Of a stretch of DNA of 64,000 nt, positions 35,409 to 43,938 are shown piece after piece (positions within the stretch are counted from its first letter, which is position 1; every line of letters starts with the position of its first letter). The notes under the pieces are model-generated. The model saw nothing but the letters and a program-made list of their open reading frames with translations, did not search any database and was not told where the DNA came from. A program made the translations under genes and the position numbers. Source of the DNA: Collinsella sp. (GTDB taxonomy: Bacteria > Actinomycetota > Coriobacteriia > Coriobacteriales > Coriobacteriaceae); contig JAUMMZ010000025.1 of the NCBI GenBank assembly GCA_031296755.1, positions 1 to 64,000 of the forward strand, given 5' to 3'.

Positions 35409-36932
35409 CTACCTCACGTTGTCATTCATCGCGAAAGAGTTCTTCATGGCGCAGCTCGTGGTGTAAAGCACCTCGCCCAGCAGGGCATCGGTCTCCACGC
35501 GAACACGCTCGGCAAAGGCCTCGTTGGCACGTGCAAGCTCGGCAGGCACCTCGACCTCGGGCAGAGCGGCTACGGCAGCGTCGACGTCATGGATCTGCTT
35601 GTGGCCCATGCCACCGATCTTCTCCTGATAATCCTCGACCGCGCGGCCGCACTCATGGAAGCGGACGTCAGCCAGCGCGCCGATCAGGCGGTTGGCCCAG
35701 TAGAAGTTTTCGGACGTCACGCGAGCCTGCGTGTCGGCATAGTACTCGGGCATAGTCTCGACGTTGGCGTACAGCGGAACCAGCGCGTTAAACGAGTTGG
35801 AACCAAAGGCCATCCACTGCACGGCGCGGTAGGCCGGCTGCGCATAGGGGCGCAGCTGCAACACGGCAAGCTGGCTGTTGCGGTTGATGCCGATGGGGCG
35901 ATAGGCACCACGCGTAGCGGGCGTGCCCTTGCTGCCGTAGCAGTCGTACTCCGTGCCCTGGTAGTGGCTCGAGAGCACGTACTTGATGTCCTCGATGGTC
36001 ACCTTGCGCTCGGGCACGCGGCTCCAGGGGATATCGTCGCTCTCGGGCGTGTAGTCGGCGTCGGGGCCATCCCACACGTCGCTGGGGTTGAGGCAGCGCT
36101 GCATGTACCAGGCGCGCGGCGTGTTGTAGACATGGTCGCTGTCGCTGTGCGAGCCAAAGGCCTCGCGCGGGTTAAAGACGGCAGCCGGGCCGTCGCTCTC
36201 GACGCCCAGCGTCAGGTCCAGATGCCACTCGGCCATCCAGACGCGCAGGTCGGCGGAGCACATATGGTCGGCCTGGGCGCCCTCGGCGTCATCCAGGTCA
36301 AAGCTGTCGATGCCCAGCTGGTTGGGCATGGTCACATAGGCGTCGTCAGGCACGCGCTTGGCGATCCAGTGGTGACCGCCGATGGTCTCGAGCCACCAGA
36401 TCTCGTCCACGTCGCTAAAGGCGATGCCGTTGTTCTCGTAAGTGCCGTAGCGCTCGAGCAGGTCGCCCAAGATACGCACGCCGTCGCGGGCGGACTTGGC
36501 ATACGGCAGCACCAGGGTCACCATGTCCTCCTCGCCCAGGCCACCGGGCTGCGCCGGCACATAGCCGTCCTCACCCTCGTTGCCCTTGGCGGGCACGTAG
36601 TCCACGAGCGGATCGGCGCCGCGAACGCGCTCGTTGGTGGTGAGCGTCTCGGTTGCGGACATGCCAACATTGAGCTCGTTGAAGCCCGCCTCGGCCCAAA
36701 TGCCGTGGCCCGGGACAACATCGGGGACGCTCGTGTAGCGCATGGGGTTATCGGGCAGTTCAACGGTCAGGTGACTCAGGACGCTCGTGTAGACGCGCGG
36801 CTGCTCGTCGGGATGCACTACGCGCATGCGCTTGGGCTCAAACACCCCGTTGGACGAGTCCTCGTTACGCGCGACAAGCGTCGACCCGTCGTAGCTCGCG
36901 TTCTTACCAACCAAAATCGTTGTGCACGGCAT
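35409..36932 (-). CDS. C69-family dipeptidase
   Basis: This 507-residue peptidase belongs to the C69 (PepD/dipeptidase A) Ntn-hydrolase family. The nucleophile is Cys3 in MPCTTILVGK, which becomes the N-terminal residue or lies next to it, followed by ASYDGSTLVARNEDS. Other family segments are GINELNVGMSATET-like (FNELNVGMSATE) and DVDEIWWLETIGGHHW. There is no signal peptide, so it is cytosolic. The start is ATG 36932, 6 bases after AAGGAGG; the ATG at 36938 abuts that site. Likely broad dipeptide hydrolysis. A palindromic element occupies the upstream gap. Confidence 0.92.
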   Translation of the reverse strand: MPCTTILVGKNASYDGSTLVARNEDSSNGVFEPKRMRVVHPDEQPRVYTSVLSHLTVELPDNPMRYTSVPDVVPGHGIWAEAGFNELNVGMSATETLTTNERVRGADPLVDYVPAKGNEGEDGYVPAQPGGLGEEDMVTLVLPYAKSARDGVRILGDLLERYGTYENNGIAFSDVDEIWWLETIGGHHWIAKRVPDDAYVTMPNQLGIDSFDLDDAEGAQADHMCSADLRVWMAEWHLDLTLGVESDGPAAVFNPREAFGSHSDSDHVYNTPRAWYMQRCLNPSDVWDGPDADYTPESDDIPWSRVPERKVTIEDIKYVLSSHYQGTEYDCYGSKGTPATRGAYRPIGINRNSQLAVLQLRPYAQPAYRAVQWMAFGSNSFNALVPLYANVETMPEYYADTQARVTSENFYWANRLIGALADVRFHECGRAVEDYQEKIGGMGHKQIHDVDAAVAALPEVEVPAELARANEAFAERVRVETDALLGEVLYTTSCAMKNSFAMNDNVR

Positions 36933-37015
36933 GCGCATCCTCCTTGAGCGAAGAAATCAAACGGCAACAGTGTATCGCTTCGACGCAAAAAGGGCGAAAC
37001 CACGGCCTCGGCAGC

Positions 37016-37253
37016 CCCCGTGGTCAAAAAATGCCAAATATGAGTACTGTCACAAATTTAGTGGCAGCAAATTGCACTGTTCCGGGCGCCGGGAATCCTC
37101 ACCTGTCCAAAAACTGAGTCTAGTAATTCCCCATACGTCCAATAAAATTGGCTCTTTAACGATATTACTTATCGCTAAAGAGCCAAAATGATCTCAAACA
37201 TATGTGACTAACTTGGCAACAGTACTCATATTTGGCATTTTTTGACCACGGGG
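37016..37253. mobile_element. 238-bp MITE-like element with 35-bp perfect inverted ends
   Basis: The arms 37016-37050 and 37219-37253 are perfect 35-bp inverted repeats (CCCCGTGGTCAAAAAATGCC...). The 168-bp interior is AT-rich and holds a second hairpin, TTGGCTCTTTA (37148-37158) and TAAAGAGCCAA (37176-37186). It fills the gap between the C69 dipeptidase promoter side and the end of folD. No target duplication is visible (left flank CGGCAG, right TATCTA). A 25-codon open frame inside (MSTVTNLV...) is too short to credit. It fits a non-autonomous mobile repeat. Confidence 0.7.
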
Positions 37254-37287
37254 TATCTAACCAACCCCCTAAACAGCCTCCAAACGC

Positions 37288-38142
37288 CTATTTTACCGCG
37301 CGCTCAGCCGCCTCGATCACGTGCTTGGCGAGAATTGCTGTCGTCACGGCGCCCACGCCACCCGGCACGGGGGTGATTGCGCCAACAACCGGCTCCGCGG
37401 CATCAAAATCGACGTCGCCGACCAGCTTGCCAGCGGCTTCGTCCCAATTAATGCCAACATCGATAATCGCCTGGTCCTCGCGGACCGCATCTGCGCCAAT
37501 CGTGCGCGCGCGTCCAACGGCGGCAACCACAATGTCGGCAGCACAGCACTCGGCGGCAAGATCGCGCGTATGCGTATGGCACGTCGTCACGGTTGCGTTG
37601 CGCGCCGTAAGCATGGCGGCAACGGGGCGGCCAATTACCAGTGAGCGTCCGACCACGGCAACTTTGGCGCCGTCCAGCTCAACGCCGTAATGATCCAGCA
37701 AAGCAAGCACGGCTTCAGCTGTGCAGGGGGCAAAACCCTCGCCGCGCCCCGAAAGCGTGGTGAGCAGCGAAGCCGGCGTCATGGAGTCAACGTCCTTGGA
37801 GGGATCGAGCGCTGCGGCGACGGCGTTCTCGTCAAGGCCGGCGGGCAGCGGGCGAAACATCAGACAGCCATGAACAGCCGAGTCGGCATTGATGTCCTCG
37901 ATGGCCGTCAACAGCTCGTCTTGCGAAACACCGGCAGGAAGCAACACGCGACGCGCCTCGATGCCAACCTTTTCGCAGCGTTTAAGGGCGCCGCGCTCGT
38001 AGGATAGGTCGTCCTCGCGTTCACCCACACGCACGATAGCAAGCGTCGGAACAACACCGCGTTCGCGCAGCGCAGCGCAGCGGGCAGCGAGCTCCTCAGT
38101 CAAAGCGCGGGCGACGGGAGCACCCTTCAGTAGCTCAGCCAT
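37288..38142 (-). CDS. folD: FolD-like methylene-THF dehydrogenase lacking the cyclohydrolase lysine
   Basis: This 284-residue FolD homologue has TLAIVRVG, the C-terminal NAD(P) domain with VVGRSLVIGRPVA and the ITPVPGGVGAVTTAIL ending. In bifunctional FolD a Tyr-x-x-x-Lys (Y50, K54 in E. coli) supplies the cyclohydrolase lysine and Q98 assists. Here Y48 is followed by A52 in the lysine position, and F96 stands where Gln is expected (MFRPLP instead of VQLPLP); D119 is kept. The start is ATG 38142 behind AGAGGGG, 2 bases after the fchA stop. The likely activity is 5,10-methylene-THF dehydrogenase only, with FchA as cyclohydrolase. Confidence 0.85.
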   Translation of the reverse strand: MAELLKGAPVARALTEELAARCAALRERGVVPTLAIVRVGEREDDLSYERGALKRCEKVGIEARRVLLPAGVSQDELLTAIEDINADSAVHGCLMFRPLPAGLDENAVAAALDPSKDVDSMTPASLLTTLSGRGEGFAPCTAEAVLALLDHYGVELDGAKVAVVGRSLVIGRPVAAMLTARNATVTTCHTHTRDLAAECCAADIVVAAVGRARTIGADAVREDQAIIDVGINWDEAAGKLVGDVDFDAAEPVVGAITPVPGGVGAVTTAILAKHVIEAAERAVK

Positions 38143-38144
38143 GG

Positions 38145-38777
38145 CTATCCCCTCTTTCTTGCAGCGTCGGAGGCGCGGCGCGCCAGCGCATCGGCGCGCG
38201 GCAACCATGTGTCGAGCAACTCATCACACGCCGTCTCGAGCTCCTCGGCGCGTGCACGATCCTTCATAGACGTGGTGTTCGCAAAGAGCGTCAAGCTCGC
38301 GCCCTGCATGGCGGCGCGGCAGAATACGGCGCCGCACGCCACATCGGACAGCAGCTGACGCGAACCCTTGTCGGCCATGTCCTCGAGCAGCGCCAGTGCG
38401 CGCCCGCAGGCATCCATAATGCGATACGGCGGCATAGCGGCCACATGCAGCGCATCCTGAATCGCAGCCGGTCGGGCCGGGTCCTCACGCGGAATACCGT
38501 ACGCAGCGGACACCTGGCCGTACGCACGAACGTCCTCGGCGACCAGACCCACAAGCTCCTGCGCCAACTCGTCTGCCTGGGCAAACGCACGCGTCAGGTC
38601 ATCCGCACGATCAGCAAGCGCGGGATTGGTCGCACCGTAGCGGGCAACCATTCCGCACAGCGAGGCGCCCAGCGCGCCCACAAAAGCGCTCGCGCTGCCA
38701 CCACCGGGAACTGGCTCGCGCGCGGCCAGCGCCTCGGCAAAACCGCGACAGGTTTTATCCATCATCTCTTGGCTCAT
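38145..38777 (-). CDS. fchA: FTCD cyclodeaminase-family protein, probable methenyl-THF cyclohydrolase
   Basis: This 210-residue all-helical protein of the formiminotransferase-cyclodeaminase/FchA family has REPVPGGGSASAFVGALGASL, PALADRADDL and a region around DVACGAVFCRAAMQGA. The family includes formimino-THF cyclodeaminase and stand-alone methenyl-THF cyclohydrolase. The start is ATG 38777 (GAAGGTG upstream at a somewhat long distance). It is translationally coupled to folD. Because that FolD seems to lack cyclohydrolase residues, the cyclohydrolase role is favoured here; histidine-derived formimino-THF cyclodeamination remains possible. Confidence 0.83.
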   Translation of the reverse strand: MSQEMMDKTCRGFAEALAAREPVPGGGSASAFVGALGASLCGMVARYGATNPALADRADDLTRAFAQADELAQELVGLVAEDVRAYGQVSAAYGIPREDPARPAAIQDALHVAAMPPYRIMDACGRALALLEDMADKGSRQLLSDVACGAVFCRAAMQGASLTLFANTTSMKDRARAEELETACDELLDTWLPRADALARRASDAARKRG

Positions 38778-38942
38778 ACGCACACGCACCTTCAAGTCAT
38801 ATATATCGGTCGGGCGGCCGACGCCGGCCGACCGCATCGATCACGTAATGGTGCTAAGTCTAGCCCATAAGTACGCGAGCGTCAGCGCACCTGGCCATCG
38901 CGGATTTCTATGGCACACGATAGGCCATGCCAACGCAAACAT

Positions 38943-39052
38943 GGGACACATGGCCCACCTTTCGAGACTCCCAAGCAGCACAAGCTGGGGCATATCTATA
39001 AGTAAGGAACCCGTTGGGGAACGGCCAGTAAGGAACCCGTTGGGGAACGGCC
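38943..39052 (+). repeat. Upstream region of lipoprotein 1: shared motif and 26-bp tandem repeat
   Basis: Two perfect 26-bp tandem units, AGTAAGGAACCCGTTGGGGA plus ACGGCC, lie at 39001-39026 and 39027-39052. Upstream, GGGACACATGGCCCACC (38943-38959) is found again at 39935-39951 in front of lipoprotein 2, so the duplication of the genes included their upstream region. The rest of the 405-base gap between fchA and the lipoprotein shows no gene. Confidence 0.75.
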
Positions 39053-39182
39053 GCGCAACGGCCACAAGCGATGAACGGAGGCATAAGTCGCACAGTACAC
39101 AGAGACATCCGCCGCCAGCGCAATCAGTACCCCAACAGCATGCGGCGCCGTGATGTCATCAGCAGACAAGGAGGACGCCACC

Positions 39183-39782
39183 ATGATGAAAAAGACCCTA
39201 TCAATCCTTTCCCTTTGCATCGCCCTCTTTGCCGCGCTCGCCCTTGTGGGCTGCGGCGGGAGCGCATCGGGCGGCGGCAGCGCCCCCAAGAGCGAGAGCA
39301 AGGAAAAGGCCCCCGTCGCCAAGAAGACCGACTGCATCTGGTTTAAGGTCGAGATGCCCGAGGGCGTCGGCGTAAGCGACTCTGCCGGCAAGAATGCCGA
39401 CAGGGTCCAGCTCACCTTCCCCGAAGACGAGAACGCCTCGGCCGATCGCTTTATCCCCGTTTGGAAAAAAGCGCTGACGGCCGAGGAATCCCACGCCGAC
39501 CAGGCGGAAAAGAAGGGGGATACGTTCCAGTGGAAGGATGGCGGGTCCGTCGAGTATAACGGCAGGACGTGGCTCGTCGGAACATACGAGGACAACAGCG
39601 GCATCTCAACCATGCTTTTTACCGATGTTGAGCCGGGAAGCGTCTACGTCCTCATCTCGAACTTCGACCAGCACAAGAAAGAAGCCGAGGCACTCCTCAA
39701 CTCCATCGAGTTCCCCGATGACATGGAAGAGGCAGTTTCCGAGGCACGCGAAGTCGAGATTTCGAGCATCGAGATCAAGTAA
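39183..39782 (+). CDS. Secreted lipoprotein, copy 1
   Basis: This 199-residue protein has a lipoprotein signal peptide (MMKKTLSIL, hydrophobic core, lipobox LVGC24). A short Gly/Ser-rich linker leads to a soluble domain with CIWFKVEMPEGV, DRFIPVW and VEYNGRTWLVGTYEDNSG. I do not recognise the domain. It is about 45% identical by eye to copy 2 at 40024, sharing the WFKVE-PE-V, ADR-Q--F-E-E-AS-DRFIPV and YNG-TW cores. The start is ATG 39183, 8 bases after AAGGAGG. It would be anchored to the outer face of the membrane. A terminator follows, so each copy is a separate unit. Confidence 0.85.
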   Translation: MMKKTLSILSLCIALFAALALVGCGGSASGGGSAPKSESKEKAPVAKKTDCIWFKVEMPEGVGVSDSAGKNADRVQLTFPEDENASADRFIPVWKKALTAEESHADQAEKKGDTFQWKDGGSVEYNGRTWLVGTYEDNSGISTMLFTDVEPGSVYVLISNFDQHKKEAEALLNSIEFPDDMEEAVSEAREVEISSIEIK

Positions 39783-39851
39783 CGGGACACCCGCACGCGC
39801 CTACGCGCACCCGCGCACATGCGCCCCATTAAAACAACGGGCGCCCAACCC

Positions 39852-39885
39852 GGGGAGGGCCGACAGCATCGGCCCTCCCCTCTTT
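39852..39885 (+). terminator. Intrinsic terminator after lipoprotein 1
   Basis: GGGGAGGGCCGA (39852-39863) and TCGGCCCTCCCC (39869-39880) form a perfect 12-bp stem with loop CAGCA, followed by TCTTTT. Confidence 0.92.
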
Positions 39886-40023
39886 TGCGACCGCACATAT
39901 TGCCACTTGTCGGCGCAATTCCAGCCCCCAGAATGGGACACATGGCCCACCCTAGCGAGCCGTCCACGCGTACAGTAAAGGCAGGTAATCCATGGGCGGT
40001 TACAGATCGAGGAGGACACGACC

Positions 40024-40617
40024 ATGAAAAAGAAGGCCTTTGCGATTCTCACCCTCTGCATCAGTCTCTTTGCCGCGGTTGCCCTGGTGGGCTGCGGTGG
40101 CAGCGGCGGCGCTACCGGCAGTGGAGGTGGCGGCGGAGCAGAAAAGCCAGCCGTGGACATGAGGACCGACTTCATTTGGTTTAAGGTCGAGGTCCCCGAG
40201 GACGTCGAGATCACCGACGTTGCCGGCGACACGGCCGATAGGGCCCAGTTTAAGTTCACCGAGAGCGAGCACGCCAGCGATCGCTTCATCCCCGTCTTCG
40301 ACTCTGACAAGAACGCCGATGAACTGTTCGACTACGAGGCAAAGTGGAATGCCAGCTTTGAGTGGACCGAGAATGACCCCGTCAAGTACAACGGCAAGAC
40401 CTGGCGCAACGCCTACTTTACACACTCGGGCGGCGTGACGACCGAGTACTTCACCGACGTTGACGGTGGCAGCGTGTATGTGCGCATCGACAACGTCGAG
40501 GAGCACAAGGACGCCGTCGAGACCATGATGAAGTCTCTGGAATTTGCCGACGACATCGCCGAGGCCAAGACCGAGGCCATGGACGTCAAGCTCGACGATA
40601 TCGAGATCAAGCGCTAA
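40024..40617 (+). CDS. Secreted lipoprotein, copy 2
   Basis: This 197-residue paralogue of the preceding lipoprotein has a signal peptide with lipobox LVGC24, a Gly-rich linker (GSGGATGSGGGGGAE) and the same domain (FIWFKVEVPEDV, DRFIPVFDSD, YNGKTWRNAYFTHSGG, ending DDIEIKR). The start is ATG 40024 with GAGGAGG upstream. Its upstream region repeats the GGGACACATGGCCCACC motif of copy 1. Function unknown; surface exposure is inferred from the lipobox. Confidence 0.85.
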   Translation: MKKKAFAILTLCISLFAAVALVGCGGSGGATGSGGGGGAEKPAVDMRTDFIWFKVEVPEDVEITDVAGDTADRAQFKFTESEHASDRFIPVFDSDKNADELFDYEAKWNASFEWTENDPVKYNGKTWRNAYFTHSGGVTTEYFTDVDGGSVYVRIDNVEEHKDAVETMMKSLEFADDIAEAKTEAMDVKLDDIEIKR

Positions 40618-40688
40618 GTAACTGGCGAGCGCAGCGGGAAACACGGGCGCAGTGCAAACAAGCGACGGTACCCCAGCGCTTCGTACCC

Positions 40689-40721
40689 AGGGAGGGCCGG
40701 TAAACCGACCCTCCCTTTCTT
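40689..40721 (+). terminator. Intrinsic terminator after lipoprotein 2
   Basis: AGGGAGGGCCGGT (40689-40701) pairs with ACCGACCCTCCCT (about 40703-40716) with one mismatch, followed by TTCTT. The remaining 200 bases up to the next gene hold only a possible TATAGT -10 near 40875. Confidence 0.8.
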
Positions 40722-40922
40722 ATGCCGGTAGCCAACGAACGCGAGGATGCCGGACGCCGGAACCGCTCCAAATGTAGCAACAGTACGAAAACGACAAACA
40801 CCCCAACACGTCCGCCCGCCGATTTATTGCGCCGCGCAGACAATTAAACCAGCATCTTTAAACATCTGAGCAGTATAGTGACCAAAACTATCGCATAACC
40901 GCACTCTACGAATGGAGAAGTT

Positions 40923-43406
40923 ATGACCGAACACCACGCCATCAGCCGCCGAGCATTTACGTTGGGCCTTGGACTCGCGGCGTTGTCGCCACTTGCAAGC
41001 CTGCCCGAAACCGCGGCATTGGGCATTGGCCCACGAGCGGCATTTGCAGACGACGCTGCCACAGCGTCGGTCAGCCTCGACAATTTCGTCATTCGCCTTC
41101 GCCCCGCGGGCTATTTTCGCACCGCGAGCGTCAACGAAGACGGCAACGTCATCGGCAACGTCTGCCACCTGTTTAATGACGGCACGTCCAGCAAGCTCAT
41201 CCTTGAGAACGTAACGACCAAGAATGACGATACAAACTGGTATGCTATCCGCACCTTGCTCAATTTCGAAGAGCACAAGAAGACGGGCTACAGCATTTGG
41301 TCGGTCGATGGCGACTCGGACAAAGATGGAAAGGTCATCCACGTATGGAGTGGCGAGCATGACGGCAAGGCCAGTCGCTCTTTTGCGTTCAAGCGTCAAT
41401 CAAACGGTACCTATATCATCCGAGACCGCACGGTCGAGAAAGAAACCGAGAAAAAAGACATTAAGTACCTGGCCATAGAAAAGGACGGCAAAGACCAGGA
41501 CAACAATAAGATCTGCCATAAGAGTAAGAGCATTCCGTGGGAGCTCGAGCTTGTCGGCTACAGCATGGACAAGACCAATGCCACAGTTAGCAGCATCGAC
41601 TGGACCACGTATAGCAGCTACGTCGACGGACCATGCTGGATGAAATACGTCGACGGCAACAAATACCTCGACGAGCTGAGCATCCCGGGCACGCATGATT
41701 CAAGCACCTGCAGCGTCGACAACGACACCGAGCCCCAAACCTCGCTTGCAAAGTGCCAGCAGGATTACATCCCCACGCAGTTGCTCGAAGGCATTCGCTA
41801 TTTTGATATCCGACTTGGAAAGAACAACGATAAAGGCGACCCCGGCATCGACCATGGAATATGCTACTTGCTCAAAAAAGACGGGGGCTTTATACATCTC
41901 TCCGATGTCATCGGTTACTTCAAAACATTTTTGAACGAAAACCCGTCAGAAGCGCTCATCATGCTGGTGTCACGAGGCAACGACGAAGCTACCGACGAAA
42001 GCATTACGACGGCTTTCGCCAATGTTATGGACAATAACTCCGATCTGTTCTATACGTCGAGCCATGTCCCCACACTGAACGAGGTGCGCGGAAAGATCGT
42101 CCTGCTGCGTCGATTTAAACTCGCCGGCGACAGCGTAGACGGCCACACGTGGGGCCTCGACCTCACCGAATGGGATGACAAGATCAAGGCGCATTCCGGA
42201 AAGTCCATGTGCCTCGTGAAATACGAGCAAGGCTTTGAGGCTGCGGGCAATACGGGCGACAAAGAGCCCTATAGCACAGCGGTATATGCCCAAGACCATT
42301 ACAACTGCACGGGATCCAGTAAGATCGACTGGGTCGATATGGCCCTGAAGGCAGCGTCCGAGTTCGAGCGCAGCACCGTAGATATCACTGCCGCGGACGG
42401 GACAACGGTGCAGGCAACGGAGCGCTGCTGGTTTATCAACTACACTAGCTGCACGCAAAACAACCCTTTTACCGCAGCGCGAGTGGTCGACGAGCATCTG
42501 TACAAGAGCCCGTACATCAATCCCAGCGGCACCGGGGATACAAAGTCAGATTACCTCAAGCACATTGGCATCATCGCATCCGACTTTGTTGATGCGGCGC
42601 TGGCCCGGAGCATCTATCAGCGCAATTACGATACGGAGCACAAGCAGACGGCTTCGTACTATCTCCCGTACTATCTCCCGACCCGCATGCGCATGACGTA
42701 CGGCGACTCGCTGAGCGATGCCTCGCTCCAGGATGGCAAGACCGTTGGCGAGGGTCATTTCCGCCTTGCCGACAGCAGCAAAGCGCTCAACGCGACAGCT
42801 TCGGGCGATGCGTTTGACATCAAATATGTGGATGTCGACGCCCTGGGCAACGAGACCGTTACGGGGCTGCAGGGCTCTGTGCCCATCGATATCGATCGAC
42901 GCGCGCTGACGCCCCATTTTGAGGGACTCGAAGGCCTTAAGGCCGGCGAAGACGTGCGCGCCAAGATTGCGGCATCACTCGAGGGCAAGCTCGAAACCGA
43001 TGCCTGCACGGCCCAGCTCGAGTTTGCGCACGACGCGAACGGCGCTCCGGGCACGGCAATGGCCGAGGGCGAAACATTTGCCGCAGGGACGTACTGGGTG
43101 CGCGCGAAAGGCCTTTTGGGCGACGCGGAACAAAACTACATACTCGCCAGCGATGGAGCCGTAAGCTTTACCGTAGCGGCCTCGGGCAGTGCAGGCGGCA
43201 CGGACGGTGGCACGGGTTCCAACGCAGGCAGCGCCGACAAGAACGGCAAGGGCAACAAGAGCAAGGGCTCGGGCGGAAAACTCGCCGGCACGGGCGACGG
43301 CTCTGGCATCGCCGCCGGGCTCGCCGCTGCCGCCGTGGCGACGACGGTCGCCGGCGCAGCAATGCTTGCCAATGGCCGCGAAAGCGCTGGGGACGACAGC
43401 GAATAG
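40923..43406 (+). CDS. Tat-exported phosphatidylinositol-specific phospholipase C-like protein
   Basis: This 827-residue protein starts with a twin-arginine signal (S8-R-R-A-F-T-L, cleavage near AFA-DDA at 43). A beta-rich N-terminal domain spans about 45-215. The PI-PLC X domain begins ELSIPGTH258DSS and contains DIRLG (R297) and IDH311G, the histidine pair and supporting residues of the family. After the catalytic region come Ig-like or repeat segments (650-770), a Gly/Ser/Lys-rich spacer, the box LAGTGD and a hydrophobic helix near the end. The box resembles a variant sorting motif, though the tail lacks a strong basic cluster. Likely surface-attached; substrate (PI, GPI or bacterial lipid) unknown. 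Confidence 0.85.
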   Translation: MTEHHAISRRAFTLGLGLAALSPLASLPETAALGIGPRAAFADDAATASVSLDNFVIRLRPAGYFRTASVNEDGNVIGNVCHLFNDGTSSKLILENVTTKNDDTNWYAIRTLLNFEEHKKTGYSIWSVDGDSDKDGKVIHVWSGEHDGKASRSFAFKRQSNGTYIIRDRTVEKETEKKDIKYLAIEKDGKDQDNNKICHKSKSIPWELELVGYSMDKTNATVSSIDWTTYSSYVDGPCWMKYVDGNKYLDELSIPGTHDSSTCSVDNDTEPQTSLAKCQQDYIPTQLLEGIRYFDIRLGKNNDKGDPGIDHGICYLLKKDGGFIHLSDVIGYFKTFLNENPSEALIMLVSRGNDEATDESITTAFANVMDNNSDLFYTSSHVPTLNEVRGKIVLLRRFKLAGDSVDGHTWGLDLTEWDDKIKAHSGKSMCLVKYEQGFEAAGNTGDKEPYSTAVYAQDHYNCTGSSKIDWVDMALKAASEFERSTVDITAADGTTVQATERCWFINYTSCTQNNPFTAARVVDEHLYKSPYINPSGTGDTKSDYLKHIGIIASDFVDAALARSIYQRNYDTEHKQTASYYLPYYLPTRMRMTYGDSLSDASLQDGKTVGEGHFRLADSSKALNATASGDAFDIKYVDVDALGNETVTGLQGSVPIDIDRRALTPHFEGLEGLKAGEDVRAKIAASLEGKLETDACTAQLEFAHDANGAPGTAMAEGETFAAGTYWVRAKGLLGDAEQNYILASDGAVSFTVAASGSAGGTDGGTGSNAGSADKNGKGNKSKGSGGKLAGTGDGSGIAAGLAAAAVATTVAGAAMLANGRESAGDDSE

Positions 43407-43437
43407 GCAAGCCCGCCTTTTAGACACATCGACTCAA

Positions 43438-43475
43438 TCGGGGGCGCAGGACACCGTTCTGTGCCCCCGATTTTT
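43438..43475 (+). terminator. Intrinsic terminator after the PI-PLC gene
   Basis: TCGGGGGCGCAG (43438-43449) pairs with CTGTGCCCCCGA (43459-43470) with one mismatch, followed by TTTTT. Confidence 0.9.
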
Positions 43476-43500
43476 ACCTTGGCCCGAACGCCGCCATGGG

Positions 43501-43770
43501 CTACATCACCATGTTCAGCGCGTTAACAAACTCCTGGGCCTTCGCACGACTGCTCAGACTAAAGACGCAAGCGGTTAACAGTCGATTGCGCAGGAAAACG
43601 TCGCGACCCTTGATCCTGTTAACGCCCGTGATGTCCTTAAGGTAGACAATCTCGATATGCTTGCCGCCGAAAGTACCCTTCTTGAGCACCTCGATGCGGT
43701 TAGGGTAGATCTTGACGTCTTTAAACCTGCCCGAACCTTTGTCCTGGAACAGCAAGGTGTTGTTGTCCAT
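43501..43770 (-). CDS. Small PH-like domain protein
   Basis: This 89-residue protein has alternating beta strands (TLLFQDKGSGRFKDVKIYPNRIEVL; HIEIVYLKDITGVNRIKG) and a C-terminal helix (RAKAQEFVNALNMVM), the pattern of bacterial pleckstrin-homology-like domains. There is no membrane segment. The start is ATG 43770 with GGGAG 6 bases before; an ATG at 43785 lacks a site. It is convergent with the PI-PLC gene. Function unknown. Confidence 0.65.
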   Translation of the reverse strand: MDNNTLLFQDKGSGRFKDVKIYPNRIEVLKKGTFGGKHIEIVYLKDITGVNRIKGRDVFLRNRLLTACVFSLSSRAKAQEFVNALNMVM

Positions 43771-43938
43771 GCGTGTCACTCCCATGGAGTTCGCTAAAAC
43801 TGCCTCTATGGTCACATTTTAGTCACTTCGGGAATCCTGCACGAAGGCGCTAGGCGACATTGAAATTCGAGTCCGCGCGAGGCTTTAAACTAAATGATAT
43901 AAAGATGCATTCCACAAGAGGAAAGTGGGGCGACAGTG

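Noticed and set aside
36920..37191. Short plus-strand frames overlapping the palindromic element
   Set aside because: They span the element arm and the C69 dipeptidase start; no binding site or homology.
39001..39052. Possible CRISPR array
   Set aside because: Only two directly adjacent 26-bp units without spacers and no cas genes; a simple tandem repeat.
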